This document shows positions 1 through 6,331 of a stretch of 51,698 nucleotides of DNA, piece after piece. A program made the translations under genes and the position numbers. The notes below the pieces were generated by a model that saw nothing but the letters and a program-made list of their open reading frames with translations, had not been told where the DNA came from and ran no database searches. Positions within the stretch are counted from its first letter, which is position 1. Each line of letters starts with the position of its first letter. Location: IMG/VR virus record IMGVR_UViG_3300006844_000015, positions 1 to 51,698 of that record; one strand, written 5' to 3'. The stretch is from a virus.

Positions 1-120
1 CAACAGGACGGGCGTGGAGGGTAACTGCGAGCCGCGCTCGGTGTTGGAAATGGAGGGGCGGGACGTTTCGGTCAGCTCGGCCAGGACCGTCTGATTCATC
101 CCAAGCGCCAGGCGCCTGGC
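1..120. repeat. Terminal direct repeat, left copy
   Basis: These 120 bases are identical to the last 120 bases of the window (51579-51698). Joining the ends through one copy restores an intact regulator gene, so the repeat most simply reflects assembly overlap of a circular or circularly permuted molecule. A true short terminal repeat is the alternative. Confidence 0.95.
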
Positions 121-180
121 CCGAATGCGTGCGCCCAGTGCCACCGCTAACTCCAGGTCGGAGCGGGCACTGACACTCAC
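1..180 (-). CDS. XRE-family transcriptional regulator, 5' part (continues at window end)
   Basis: Minus-strand 5' end of a helix-turn-helix regulator. The GTG start at 180-178 overlaps the TGA of the upstream 70-residue gene as GTGA, which implies translational coupling. The first residues give a typical XRE helix-turn-helix beginning VALGARIRARRLALGMNQ. The frame runs off base 1 and continues from 51698 down to 51276, giving 160 residues in total. It would bind operator DNA in the cytoplasm, probably controlling early genes; palindromes at 51291-51309 and 50022-50040 are candidate operators. The role as repressor or activator is inference. Confidence 0.85.
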   Translation of the reverse strand, partial: MSVSARSDLELAVALGARIRARRLALGMNQTVLAELTETSRPSISNTERGSQLPSTPVLL

Positions 181-389
181 GGCTTGGCCGGACGGATAGC
201 CGCGAACGCAGTGGTGGCGCACAGGTAGCAGAGGTGGAACATCTCTGACGGCAAGCCGCCCCCCGCCATTCCGTCCACCCTTTCGCCCACGAGAGTGAGG
301 ACGCGTTCATCGTCTTTGGTCGTCCGGGCGTTAACACCGCCCTCTTTCAGGGTGGCGCCACAGTTGCCGTCACACTTGAGCAGCTCCAT
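177..389 (-). CDS. Small zinc-ribbon-like protein
   Basis: 70 residues. A Cys pair near the N-terminus (KCDGNC) and a CYLC pair near residue 54 make a probable zinc site. It has no membrane segment and I recognise no family. It lies between the 62-residue gene upstream (11-base gap) and the XRE regulator downstream (GTGA overlap), so it belongs to the replication/regulation operon. An A/G-rich AAGGGGGTAGAAA leader precedes the ATG. A DNA- or RNA-binding accessory role is possible but not shown. Confidence 0.75.
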   Translation of the reverse strand: MELLKCDGNCGATLKEGGVNARTTKDDERVLTLVGERVDGMAGGGLPSEMFHLCYLCATTAFAAIRPAKP

Positions 390-400
390 TTTCTACCCCC

Positions 401-589
401 TTAAAGGTCGGTCGCTACGGGACGCGACATGATGCCCGACGCGCCAACGTGGTGAGAGATGGTGTCGCCGTCAGCCAGCGACTCGCTGAGAATGATCCTT
501 TCGGTTCCGTCTGGGAACGTCACTCTCACCTCTAGGTTGTCCCCGAAGCGATGAATCCAGACGCCCGAGATTTGAACAGTGTTACTCAT
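401..589 (-). CDS. Hypothetical small protein downstream of primase-polymerase
   Basis: 62 residues. The ATG overlaps the primase-polymerase stop codon as ATGA, so the two are translationally coupled. The first 35 residues alternate hydrophobic and polar positions (SGVWIHRFGDNLEVRVTF), suggesting a small beta-sheet domain. There are no Cys pairs and no membrane segment. I recognise no family; the operon position suggests a replication-associated accessory role. Confidence 0.7.
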   Translation of the reverse strand: MSNTVQISGVWIHRFGDNLEVRVTFPDGTERIILSESLADGDTISHHVGASGIMSRPVATDL

Positions 590-2688
590 CCCGCTTCACT
601 CCCTGCCTTTTCCTTTTCCTCGGCCAGGCGACCGAGGCGCTCCGCTTCCGAGCGGAGAATCCAGCGCTGCGTGCCTTGCACGCGAACGACAACCTCGCGC
701 GCAACCAGGTCATCAAATGCCTTGTGGCATTCCTCGCGCGTCATTCCATGGGCACGACATAGTGTCCGAATCTCGCCAGCCGTCCCACCCAGATACGGCA
801 TGACGTTCGCCATGATGTCCATCATGCGGAGACGGTTCTGCGGCAGCCCCTCCAGGAGCTTGTCCCACCGGGTATTCTGCGGCACGCCGACAATACCCGA
901 CTCAACCAGCGGGTCGCCTTCCAGGAATACCGAGAGGATTTCCATCCCGGCGGCATCCCTGCCGATGGACACGGCACGCATCGTCAGCGCCATATCCTCC
1001 GGTTCGGCGTCATCCTTTTGTTTGCCGCAGGAGATGATGACCCGGTCGGATTCCTTGTGTGCTCGAATCTCCGTTTGCAATGCGGCTTTCACCGCGCTGG
1101 CGCCGCGTCCCTCGGCGCCGTCTTTGCCGGTGTGGTGCACCAGCATCACGCACGCGCCGCTGGCCTGCCGCAGCTTCTCCATGCGGTCGATGAAAACGCC
1201 CATCTCGGTATTGTCGTTTTCATCGATACCCACGGCGAGCCTGGCCTGCGTGTCGCCAATGATGAGCGCCGGCTTGATCTGCTCACACGCTGCGGTGAGC
1301 ACCGCCCATTCCTGACTGGCAACCTGGATCGGGCGGGGCAGGAACAATACGTTCGTCATGCGCTGCTGGTATTGCGCCTCCCAGGCGCGCACTCTTTTCC
1401 GGATGCCGCGTAGACCCTCGGCCACGAGATAGACCACCGTGCCGCCCTGGACCGTACAGCCGTGCCAGGTGCGGGCAGTGCCCACCGAGGCGGCGATGTC
1501 CAGCGCCACAAACGATTTGCCACTGCCCGGCTTGCCGATGAGCCAGGCGAGGGAGTCGGCGTAGAGCCAGCCCTCCACAACCGGCACCGGGTCAGGGATC
1601 GAGTCCAGGCCGTCAGTGTCGACCAGCTCGGCAATTAGCGCGGCCACCGCGTCGGCCGGGGAAGTGATAGACGGGGCGGGATTGTGCTCGGGCGGCATCA
1701 CGGCGTAGGGCTCACGCATGCCGGCACGCAGACCCGAGCGAATGGTGGCGAAGGTCTGTTGCCGGCCGTGCTTGGCCACGTGGCCGTTGGCGGTGGCCGC
1801 CTCGTAGAGCACACGCTCCAGCGCATCGCTGCTCACCCAGTCGCCCACGAAATGCCCCACGGCGAAGGCGGCACCGTTGAGCAGCGCGTTGCGCCCGTCA
1901 CCGGGCTGGGCAGCCGCCAGGGCATCCACGGTCTGACGGCAGTAGGCCGCTGCACTCTCGGTGGTCCACAGCGCCGGCAGCGGGACGTAGCCGCTGCCGG
2001 GCGGCAGGGGGGTGTGCGGGGATGGCGGCGGGGATGGCGTGCCAGTGGTGGGCAGCACGACGCCGGGCAGCGCCGTCACGCTGGCCAGGGTGGCGCGATC
2101 CTCCACGGCGCGGGCCGCAGCGTTGAGGTGCGCGCACCAGCGCGGCGGGAGCTCGGGCAGCGCATCGGGCCGCGGCAGCTCGGGCCCTGACGGATCGGAG
2201 ACGTCGGCGTGCGAGCCGTCAGGGCGGCGCCAGCGGTAGAGACCGCCCTCGGGGTGAATCGATGGCCAGGCCGCGAGGTAGCGGTGCACGTGCCGCAGTA
2301 CCTCGATACCCGGGCCGAGCTTTTCCGGCGCTGCGCCCTCAAAGCGGTACAGCCGCACCCCGGACTTTCCGCCCCCCCGCGAGGAGGAGGTCCAGGTGTC
2401 GGGCAAGGGGCCGAACCGGTCGACCAGTTTTGCCAGGGTCCCCGCCCCGTTCTTGCCGTCGTAGTCGTCGACGTCAATTCCGATGACGCCCTCTGGCATC
2501 CGTAGGCAAATATTGCGGGGACCGACTTTCGTCCATTCCTCGATATCAGAACCGGAGGGATCAATCCCCTCATAGCCGGTGTATCCGCGGGGGGGGCTCT
2601 TTTTCATTCCGAGAGGGAGCGGGAGAATCCCCTTCCATCCGGCGCTGAAATAGTGCCAGGCGGATTCGGCGTAGGGACTCGCGCTCAA
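586..2688 (-). CDS. Bifunctional DNA primase/polymerase with RepA-like ATPase domain
   Basis: About 700 residues. The N-terminal half is a prim-pol domain: GIDVDDYDGKNG supplies catalytic acidic residues, and an SSSRGGGKSG segment precedes a His-containing RHVHRYLAAWPS segment. The C-terminal half is a RecA-fold/RepA-like ATPase with Walker A GKPGSGKS, a Walker B-like ALIIGDTQ and a downstream LVHHTGKDG motif. It should prime and unwind phage DNA at the origin. The start is set at TTG 2688, overlapping the preceding TGA as TTGA with GGAG upstream. The longer frame to 3045 would duplicate the out-of-frame sequence of the real gene at 2685-2915. Product confidence is high, start moderate. Confidence 0.9.
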   Translation of the reverse strand: MSASPYAESAWHYFSAGWKGILPLPLGMKKSPPRGYTGYEGIDPSGSDIEEWTKVGPRNICLRMPEGVIGIDVDDYDGKNGAGTLAKLVDRFGPLPDTWTSSSRGGGKSGVRLYRFEGAAPEKLGPGIEVLRHVHRYLAAWPSIHPEGGLYRWRRPDGSHADVSDPSGPELPRPDALPELPPRWCAHLNAAARAVEDRATLASVTALPGVVLPTTGTPSPPPSPHTPLPPGSGYVPLPALWTTESAAAYCRQTVDALAAAQPGDGRNALLNGAAFAVGHFVGDWVSSDALERVLYEAATANGHVAKHGRQQTFATIRSGLRAGMREPYAVMPPEHNPAPSITSPADAVAALIAELVDTDGLDSIPDPVPVVEGWLYADSLAWLIGKPGSGKSFVALDIAASVGTARTWHGCTVQGGTVVYLVAEGLRGIRKRVRAWEAQYQQRMTNVLFLPRPIQVASQEWAVLTAACEQIKPALIIGDTQARLAVGIDENDNTEMGVFIDRMEKLRQASGACVMLVHHTGKDGAEGRGASAVKAALQTEIRAHKESDRVIISCGKQKDDAEPEDMALTMRAVSIGRDAAGMEILSVFLEGDPLVESGIVGVPQNTRWDKLLEGLPQNRLRMMDIMANVMPYLGGTAGEIRTLCRAHGMTREECHKAFDDLVAREVVVRVQGTQRWILRSEAERLGRLAEEKEKAGSEAG

Positions 2689-2915
2689 CTCGCCCGCTCC
2701 AGGCGCGCCGCTGCGGCGGCACGGGCAGCACCCTGCACAGCCCGCCAGGCGCTCACGCCGCGGCTCACCAGCGCCTGGCTGACGGCGGCGCTCACGGCCT
2801 GACTGGCCCACGTGGTGGGCGCCTGGCCGTCCTCGGCCGCCAGCTGGCGGAGCTGGGTCCACTCGCTCTCCGTGAGCGTCAGGTATACGCGACGTCGCGT
2901 TTTGGGTGCGGACAT
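2685..2915 (-). CDS. Ribbon-helix-helix-like small DNA-binding protein
   Basis: 76 residues from ATG 2915. The start MSAPKTRRRVYLTLTESEW resembles the beta-strand of ribbon-helix-helix (CopG/Arc-like) proteins, and an Ala-rich helical C-terminus follows. It is first in the replication operon and overlaps the primase-polymerase start by four bases. It borders the non-coding origin candidate, so autoregulation or an origin-binding role is plausible (inference). An upstream in-frame ATG at 3071 is rejected because the added residues look non-coding. Confidence 0.7.
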   Translation of the reverse strand: MSAPKTRRRVYLTLTESEWTQLRQLAAEDGQAPTTWASQAVSAAVSQALVSRGVSAWRAVQGAARAAAAARLERAS

Positions 2916-3080
2916 GGAGCGGCTCCGGGGGACTCGGGACGGAGACAGCAACCGTAGCCCTACCCCTGGCTGCCGTGAACATCCCCCGAACGGTCGACCC
3001 CCTGGGCCGCTCGGCACCTCCTCCGAATGGGGGATGTTGCGGCACGTGGCGGAACCCCTAGAATCGCGCACTCATGCTAG

Positions 3081-3121
3081 GTTACCGCCCGGTAACATAC
3101 TCACGGTATGTTACCGGGCGG
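3081..3121. promoter_or_regulatory. GTTACCG operator-like cluster and 16-bp hairpin
   Basis: GTTACCG-CC-CGGTAAC at 3081-3096 is a perfect 7+2+7 palindrome, and a third GTTACCG follows at 3110. The longer arms CCGCCCGGTAACATAC (3085-3100) and 3106-3121 form a perfect 16-bp stem with a 5-base loop. Repeated palindromic half-sites between divergent operons suggest binding of a dimeric regulator. Confidence 0.55.
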
Positions 3122-3148
3122 TGTCCCGCCTCGCGTCGTACGCGTATA

Positions 3149-3184
3149 CGGTTCCTTATCTGCACGCGCGCAGATAAGGAACCG
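3149..3184. repeat. 15-bp hairpin in origin candidate
   Basis: The arms at 3149-3163 and 3170-3184 (CGGTTCCTTATCTGC and its reverse complement) pair perfectly around a 6-base loop. No T-tract follows on either strand, so this is more likely a protein-binding or origin structure than a terminator. Confidence 0.6.
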
Positions 3185-3227
3185 CGCGTAACGCTACGTA
3201 ACGCGTACGAGACCGCTCACCGTGAAT

Positions 3228-3267
3228 CACTACCCCCTCCCCCCCTTAGGGGGGGGAGGGGGTAGTG
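3228..3267. repeat. 18-bp C-tract/G-tract hairpin
   Basis: CACTA, a C5 run, T and a C7 run (3228-3245) pair with the reverse complement at 3250-3267 around a 4-base loop. The stem is unusually stable, and the G-rich strand could also form other structures. It sits at the centre of the divergent region. No T-tract follows. Confidence 0.6.
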
Positions 3268-3287
3268 TCTAAAGCTTTACTTTAGAC
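3267..3287. promoter_or_regulatory. GTCTAAAG inverted repeat
   Basis: GTCTAAAG (3267-3274) and CTTTAGAC (3280-3287) are 8-base inverted repeats separated by 5 bases. The GTCTA/TAGAC half-sites resemble the palindromes at 50022-50040 and 51291-51309, so this may be another site for the XRE regulator (inference). Confidence 0.35.
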
Positions 3288-3348
3288 TTCTCTTAAGAAG
3301 TAGACAAACCCCCACAAACCGGACAAAGCTGCCTGAAGCCGTCCAGAG

Positions 3349-3554
3349 CCTGGCAAGCTACGACGAAGCTGCACCAGCCAGGGCATTAGCCGCTGGCCAG
3401 CCTTAATCGGGGCGTCTTGCCAGGAACCAGGGCCATCCCTGGCAAGGCTCGCAAAACGGACACGGCCACCTTGACGGCTCCTGGCCAGCCGGCTACCGTG
3501 GCGCCATGGCCACCACGAGCGCTCCCGCTGACCAGCGGTCGAAGCCTGGCCAGG
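3349..3554. repeat. Iteron-like CCTGGCAAG / TGGCCAG repeats
   Basis: CCTGGCAAG occurs at 3349-3357 and 3438-3446 and its complement at 3416-3424. CTGGCCAG variants occur near 3393, 3480 and 3545. The 3416-3446 pair forms a 9-bp stem. Short repeats of this density beside a primase operon resemble replication iterons. Confidence 0.4.
3471..3499 (+). promoter_or_regulatory. Promoter of resolvase gene (leaderless geometry)
   Basis: TTGACG (3471-3476), a 17-base spacer and TACCGT (3494-3499) fit a sigma-70-type promoter. The expected start of transcription, about seven bases after the -10 box, coincides with the ATG at 3506. The same geometry occurs at 17031-16995, which suggests leaderless mRNAs. 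Confidence 0.45.
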
Positions 3555-4120
3555 ACTCCCCCGCCGCAGAATCTGCCCTCTGCGGCGGGGGGACTTCTTT
3601 TGCGGACGAATTCCCGGCAGCCTCCGTAATCACCATTCCGGCCGGCTCGCTGTATCAACCCATGTCCGGCCCGGCCGGCTGGGAATTTCCGCTGGCGCTG
3701 GAGCTTGCGGGTAAGCCCCGCACTAAGGGCAGCCTGACAATGCGCGGTCGCGGCAATCGCCGGACCGGTCGTATTCCGCTGGTCGACAGCGAGGCGTCGA
3801 AGACGTGGCGGGGAATGGTTGCCGACACGGCGGCGCTGGCAATGCGTCAGCAGGGCCGCGCAATTCTCACCGGTCCGGTTGAGGTCGAATTCACTTTCCG
3901 ACTGGAGCGCCTGGCGAGCCGCCCCGAATTGACCGAGCCTATCTCGAAGGCGTGCGGCGATATCGACAAGCATGAGCGCAATGTGAATGACGCGCTCAAT
4001 GGCGTTGTCTGGGACGATGACGCACAGGTCGTCATGACGCATATTCGTAAGCGGTTCATTCGCCCCGGCGAATTGCCAGGGGTGAGTATCAAAGTCCAGC
4101 CTTATGAGAGGGTTGGCTAA
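3506..4120 (+). CDS. rusA: RusA-like Holliday junction resolvase
   Basis: 204 residues from ATG 3506. The C-terminal 140 residues match the RusA family: a basic KPRTKGSL N-terminal segment and the acidic signature DIDKHERNVNDALNG followed by VVWDDDAQVV, with Asp residues expected at the metal site. It should cleave branched DNA before packaging, or resolve recombination intermediates. The first 52 residues are not part of the family core, and ATG 3662 is an alternative start. The 3506 start is favoured because it lies where the upstream promoter would begin transcription. Codons 18-32 overlap a terminator-like hairpin. Confidence 0.8.
   Translation: MATTSAPADQRSKPGQDSPAAESALCGGGTSFADEFPAASVITIPAGSLYQPMSGPAGWEFPLALELAGKPRTKGSLTMRGRGNRRTGRIPLVDSEASKTWRGMVADTAALAMRQQGRAILTGPVEVEFTFRLERLASRPELTEPISKACGDIDKHERNVNDALNGVVWDDDAQVVMTHIRKRFIRPGELPGVSIKVQPYERVG
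3557..3601 (+). terminator. Terminator/attenuator-like hairpin at start of resolvase gene
   Basis: A 13-bp GC stem (3558-3570 with 3579-3591, 8-base loop) is followed by CTTCTTTT at 3594-3601. It lies between the promoter and the conserved RusA domain, so it may attenuate the operon, or end transcripts if translation starts at 3662. Attenuation is inference. Confidence 0.45.
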
Positions 4121-4140
4121 GTCGAAAGGGTCAAGGGCAG

Positions 4141-4515
4141 ATGACCATCGGGCAGGATCGGACCGAGTACCGCAGACTGGCTCTCTTGCTGGCTCACGCC
4201 GTGGGGCGCCTCGCTTTCGAGCTGGAGTCCCGCCGCGCACTGGCAGAGGTGCGTGCGTCCTGGCCCTGCCTCGGACTCCTGGCTGACCAGGACGCGTCGA
4301 ACCTCGTTGGGCCGTATCCGGCCGCGCGGTGGCGCCTGCACCCCGACCTGTACACCGGGCCGATTGCGCGGCCCTACAGCCCGCTGACGCCGCGGCAGTC
4401 CGACGCCGCCCGCCGCCCGGCGATCCGCGCCGCGATGGGGGTAGCGACGGTCGACCAGCGCCCGCCCGTCGCCCTGGCTACCGCGGCGTTGTGGTCCGAG
4501 CGAGCGGGCCTGTGA
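4141..4515 (+). CDS. Hypothetical protein heading the small-gene chain
   Basis: 124 residues, Ala- and Arg-rich and mainly helical. The ATG directly follows GGGTCAAGGGCAG, the recurrent leader element. A VRASWPCLGLL segment near residue 40 resembles the Trp-Pro core of the proteins downstream, but the rest differs and family membership is uncertain. The stop codon overlaps the next GTG start. No function is recognised. Confidence 0.65.
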   Translation: MTIGQDRTEYRRLALLLAHAVGRLAFELESRRALAEVRASWPCLGLLADQDASNLVGPYPAARWRLHPDLYTGPIARPYSPLTPRQSDAARRPAIRAAMGVATVDQRPPVALATAALWSERAGL

Positions 4516-4835
4516 ACGTCCGCCCGCCGTCCATCCACGGTGCCGTGTGGAGCCGTGTCGTCTGGCCGCTGCTGGAGTACAGGGTGGCGTACCTTCGGTC
4601 GAGCCAGCACCTCGTTTGTCCCGTCAGCCTCCTGGACTCCTCCGCCGACCTCGACGTTTTCTGGCCGCCCCGGAAGCGTCCCCCTGATTCGCTTTCCAAC
4701 AATGCATGGGGCATGGTGCTGTCGGCCGATAGTCGAATTGGGAGTTACATCCCAGGAGGCACCCCCTGGATAATGGGCACTAGCGTCTGCGGTCGCCCCT
4801 GGGGCGCTACTGACTCCTGGTTGGGTTTGTCGTGA
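4512..4835 (+). CDS. WP protein 1 (unknown function)
   Basis: 107 residues; first clear member of a genome-wide family of about 30 small proteins defined here by a central aromatic-Trp-Pro motif. The motif is DVFWPPRK at W51, with a second WP at residue 18. The GTG start overlaps the previous TGA (GTGA), as does its own stop with the next gene. It is rich in Trp, Pro, Gly and Arg, with no signal peptide or membrane segment. No database family is recognised; a soluble beta-rich fold is a guess. Confidence 0.65.
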   Translation: MNVRPPSIHGAVWSRVVWPLLEYRVAYLRSSQHLVCPVSLLDSSADLDVFWPPRKRPPDSLSNNAWGMVLSADSRIGSYIPGGTPWIMGTSVCGRPWGATDSWLGLS

Positions 4836-5107
4836 GCCCTCTCCGCACTTACGCCCCCCTGGGCTTTGCGCTCATGCGTGTACCGGCCCTGGGCGGTTCG
4901 CCCCTCAATGGTCCGCCCGCTCCCGCTTGGACCTTGCAAGGTCGGGAGGCGCCATGCTTCATCCCCTGGCCGCTGTCGCCCGACAATGGGCCGTATGTCG
5001 TGCAGGGGCCGGTAATCCGCATCGCCAGGGAGATGTTTCCCGGCCCTTGGGATCGGACCCCGATTGCCCTAATGCGCACGGGTGGCGCTTGGGGGAATGT
5101 CTCGTGA
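4832..5107 (+). CDS. WP protein 2
   Basis: 91 residues with motif APCFIPWPL (W46). It shares the block GPPAP.W...GRE.PCF..WP with WP protein 3 immediately downstream, and a C-terminal GGAWGNVS similar to the ends of WP 3 and 4, so these three are tandem duplicates. The GTG start is in a GTGA overlap. The frame is supported by that shared block rather than by any known domain. Confidence 0.65.
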   Translation: MSPLRTYAPLGFALMRVPALGGSPLNGPPAPAWTLQGREAPCFIPWPLSPDNGPYVVQGPVIRIAREMFPGPWDRTPIALMRTGGAWGNVS

Positions 5108-5376
5108 AGCCTATCGATGTATGGCACCCTTTCTTTGACGCGGACGTGGTGCCCCTGCCACAGTTCCTCTCCGGCCCGCCGGCACCGCTTTGGAGTCGAG
5201 GCGGACGGGTCATGCCATGCTTCACTTCCTGGCCTGTACAGCTCGGTCGCTACCCGTTCGGTAATTGTGGTGCGCGGATGCCAGCGGTTCGCGCCTCGCG
5301 GCGTGTGCTCTACCGTCAGCCCGTGTTCATGCCGGTGTGTCTCGTGGCTGCGAGCGGCGAATGGGGGAGGCTGTAG
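5104..5376 (+). CDS. WP protein 3
   Basis: 90 residues with motif MPCFTSWPV (W43). The GPPAPLW and GR.MPCF stretch aligns without gaps to WP 2. After the motif, an Arg/Val-rich segment (AVRASRRVLYRQP) corresponds to one in WP 4. The GTG start overlaps the upstream TGA; the TAG stop shares its G with the next GTG. Confidence 0.65.
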   Translation: MKPIDVWHPFFDADVVPLPQFLSGPPAPLWSRGGRVMPCFTSWPVQLGRYPFGNCGARMPAVRASRRVLYRQPVFMPVCLVAASGEWGRL

Positions 5377-5660
5377 TGAAGATCGTTGTTCCGGTCTATC
5401 GACCCCTCGGCCTTCTCCATATTCACCGCGTGCCCTCGGTGTATGGGATACTCTCCGGTCCGCCCGCTCACTCCCGGAGTCGGTTCGGGCGGTTCGCACC
5501 GGACCCTGCTGCCTGGCCCTGCCGGTCTGACTGGCTATTGCGTCAAGGTGCTGTGAAGGTGCCGGCTATCGGCGGTGCTCGGCGGGTGTTGCCCAATCCG
5601 CTTCTTCGGCCGCCCGAAGCTTTGGCGATTTGGGGCGTGACCTGGGGGTATCTCTCGTGA
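5376..5660 (+). CDS. WP protein 4
   Basis: 94 residues with motif PDPAAWPCR (W47). GPPAHSRSRFGRF before the motif and the GGARRVL segment after it align with WP 3. The end, WGVTWGYLS, resembles WP 2. The GTG start shares one base with the upstream TAG. The upstream in-frame extension is not used because it lies inside WP 3. Confidence 0.65.
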   Translation: MKIVVPVYRPLGLLHIHRVPSVYGILSGPPAHSRSRFGRFAPDPAAWPCRSDWLLRQGAVKVPAIGGARRVLPNPLLRPPEALAIWGVTWGYLS

Positions 5661-6004
5661 GGATTGCACCGGCTTTCGCCGCCTGGCCTGTGACTCCTCC
5701 CCCGCCGTCCCCCTACTTCACCATTGACGGGATTGCGCCCGTCCCTGTCGTGCCTGCGTTCAAGGTGGCGCGGGAGACCGTGTCTCGTGTAGGACTTTCC
5801 GCCCCGGGGATTCTGCGAGCGGCATGGCACAATTCGCGGTACGTTGGGTTTGCGACGCCTCCCGGGTTATGGCGGTCGGTTTTCCAGGTCCCGCGGGTGC
5901 CAATGCCCGTCGAGAATACCTTTTGGATTAACGAATGGGGCGGTCCTCGTAGACTAACCGGCTTTGTCCGCGGCATTACGTGGGTTGACAACCCGTCGCG
6001 GTAG
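5657..6004 (+). CDS. WP protein 5, with a tail-fibre-like C-terminal motif
   Basis: 115 residues. Unusually the AFAAWPV motif is at the N-terminus (W10). Near the C-terminus NTFWINEWGGPR closely matches KTFWLNEWGAPR in the minor tail protein at 36774-37862, a motif common in actinophage tail proteins. It may be a fusion of a WP segment with a tail-derived segment. Its last codons lie over the -35 box of the next promoter (5985-5990). Confidence 0.65.
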   Translation: MRIAPAFAAWPVTPPPPSPYFTIDGIAPVPVVPAFKVARETVSRVGLSAPGILRAAWHNSRYVGFATPPGLWRSVFQVPRVPMPVENTFWINEWGGPRRLTGFVRGITWVDNPSR

Positions 6005-6014
6005 GTGCTATCCT
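5985..6014 (+). promoter_or_regulatory. Conserved phage promoter, copy 1
   Basis: TTGACA (5985-5990), an 18-base spacer starting ACCCGTCGCGG, and TATCCT (6009-6014). The spacer start matches the copies at 12271, 14071 and 24159, so it may also be a regulator site. A GGGCAG element (6025-6030) and ATG 6044 follow. Confidence 0.65.
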
Positions 6015-6043
6015 CGGGCGTCAAGGGCAGAGAGGATTGATCA

Positions 6044-6331
6044 ATGACGTGGGGTCCGGACGATTCGTGGCTGCCCATTTCGGCGCTGGGCGCGGCCCTT
6101 CTGATTTTCAATTCCTGCTATAGCGTGAATGCAGCAGCTTTCGCCTCGGGGCGATTCCGGCGTCATGCTATGCCGACCCTCACCACCTGGCCGAACGGGG
6201 AAGGCAGCTACCCCGTTCGGTATCCCATCCTGGCGATGCATGGCTCGAATGCCCTTTGGCGTACCTGTTACCCGTTCTGGCGTCAGGACGCTACGGGGCT
6301 TCGTGCCGCGTCGCTGCGGGCGGGGCTGTGA
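6044..6331 (+). CDS. WP protein 6
   Basis: 95 residues with motif MPTLTTWPN (W49). It is the first gene after the promoter at 5985-6014, with GGGCAGAGAGGA before the ATG. The C-terminal DATGLR occurs at a similar distance from the motif in WP 7, which marks them as neighbours by duplication. A short hydrophobic stretch (ALGAALLIF) is too short for a confident membrane segment. Confidence 0.65.
   Translation: MTWGPDDSWLPISALGAALLIFNSCYSVNAAAFASGRFRRHAMPTLTTWPNGEGSYPVRYPILAMHGSNALWRTCYPFWRQDATGLRAASLRAGL

Larger units (their letters stand above)
2916..3505. other. Divergent non-coding region, candidate replication origin
   Basis: About 590 bases lie between the minus-strand replication operon and the plus-strand resolvase gene, with no convincing gene. 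It contains an inverted repeat AACATCCCCC/GGGGGATGTT (2978-2987, 3029-3038), four hairpins between 3081 and 3287, and dispersed CCTGGCAAG/CTTGCCAGG and TGGCCAG elements from 3349 on. Such a mix of iteron-like repeats and hairpins beside a primase gene is typical of phage origins. Origin function is inference. Confidence 0.5.

Noticed and set aside
1684-2190. Plus-strand frame opposite the primase-polymerase
   Set aside because: Antisense frame caused by high GC. No start context or recognisable motif, and the minus strand holds conserved prim-pol motifs.
2689-3045. N-terminal extension of the primase-polymerase to an ATG at 3045
   Set aside because: The extra 119 residues are Arg/Pro-rich out-of-frame sequence of the ribbon-helix-helix gene and upstream DNA. 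The TTG at 2688 with a TTGA overlap and GGAG is a better start.
3085-3267. CRISPR-like array in the hairpin region
   Set aside because: The repeats are different inverted repeats without regular spacers or a common direct repeat.
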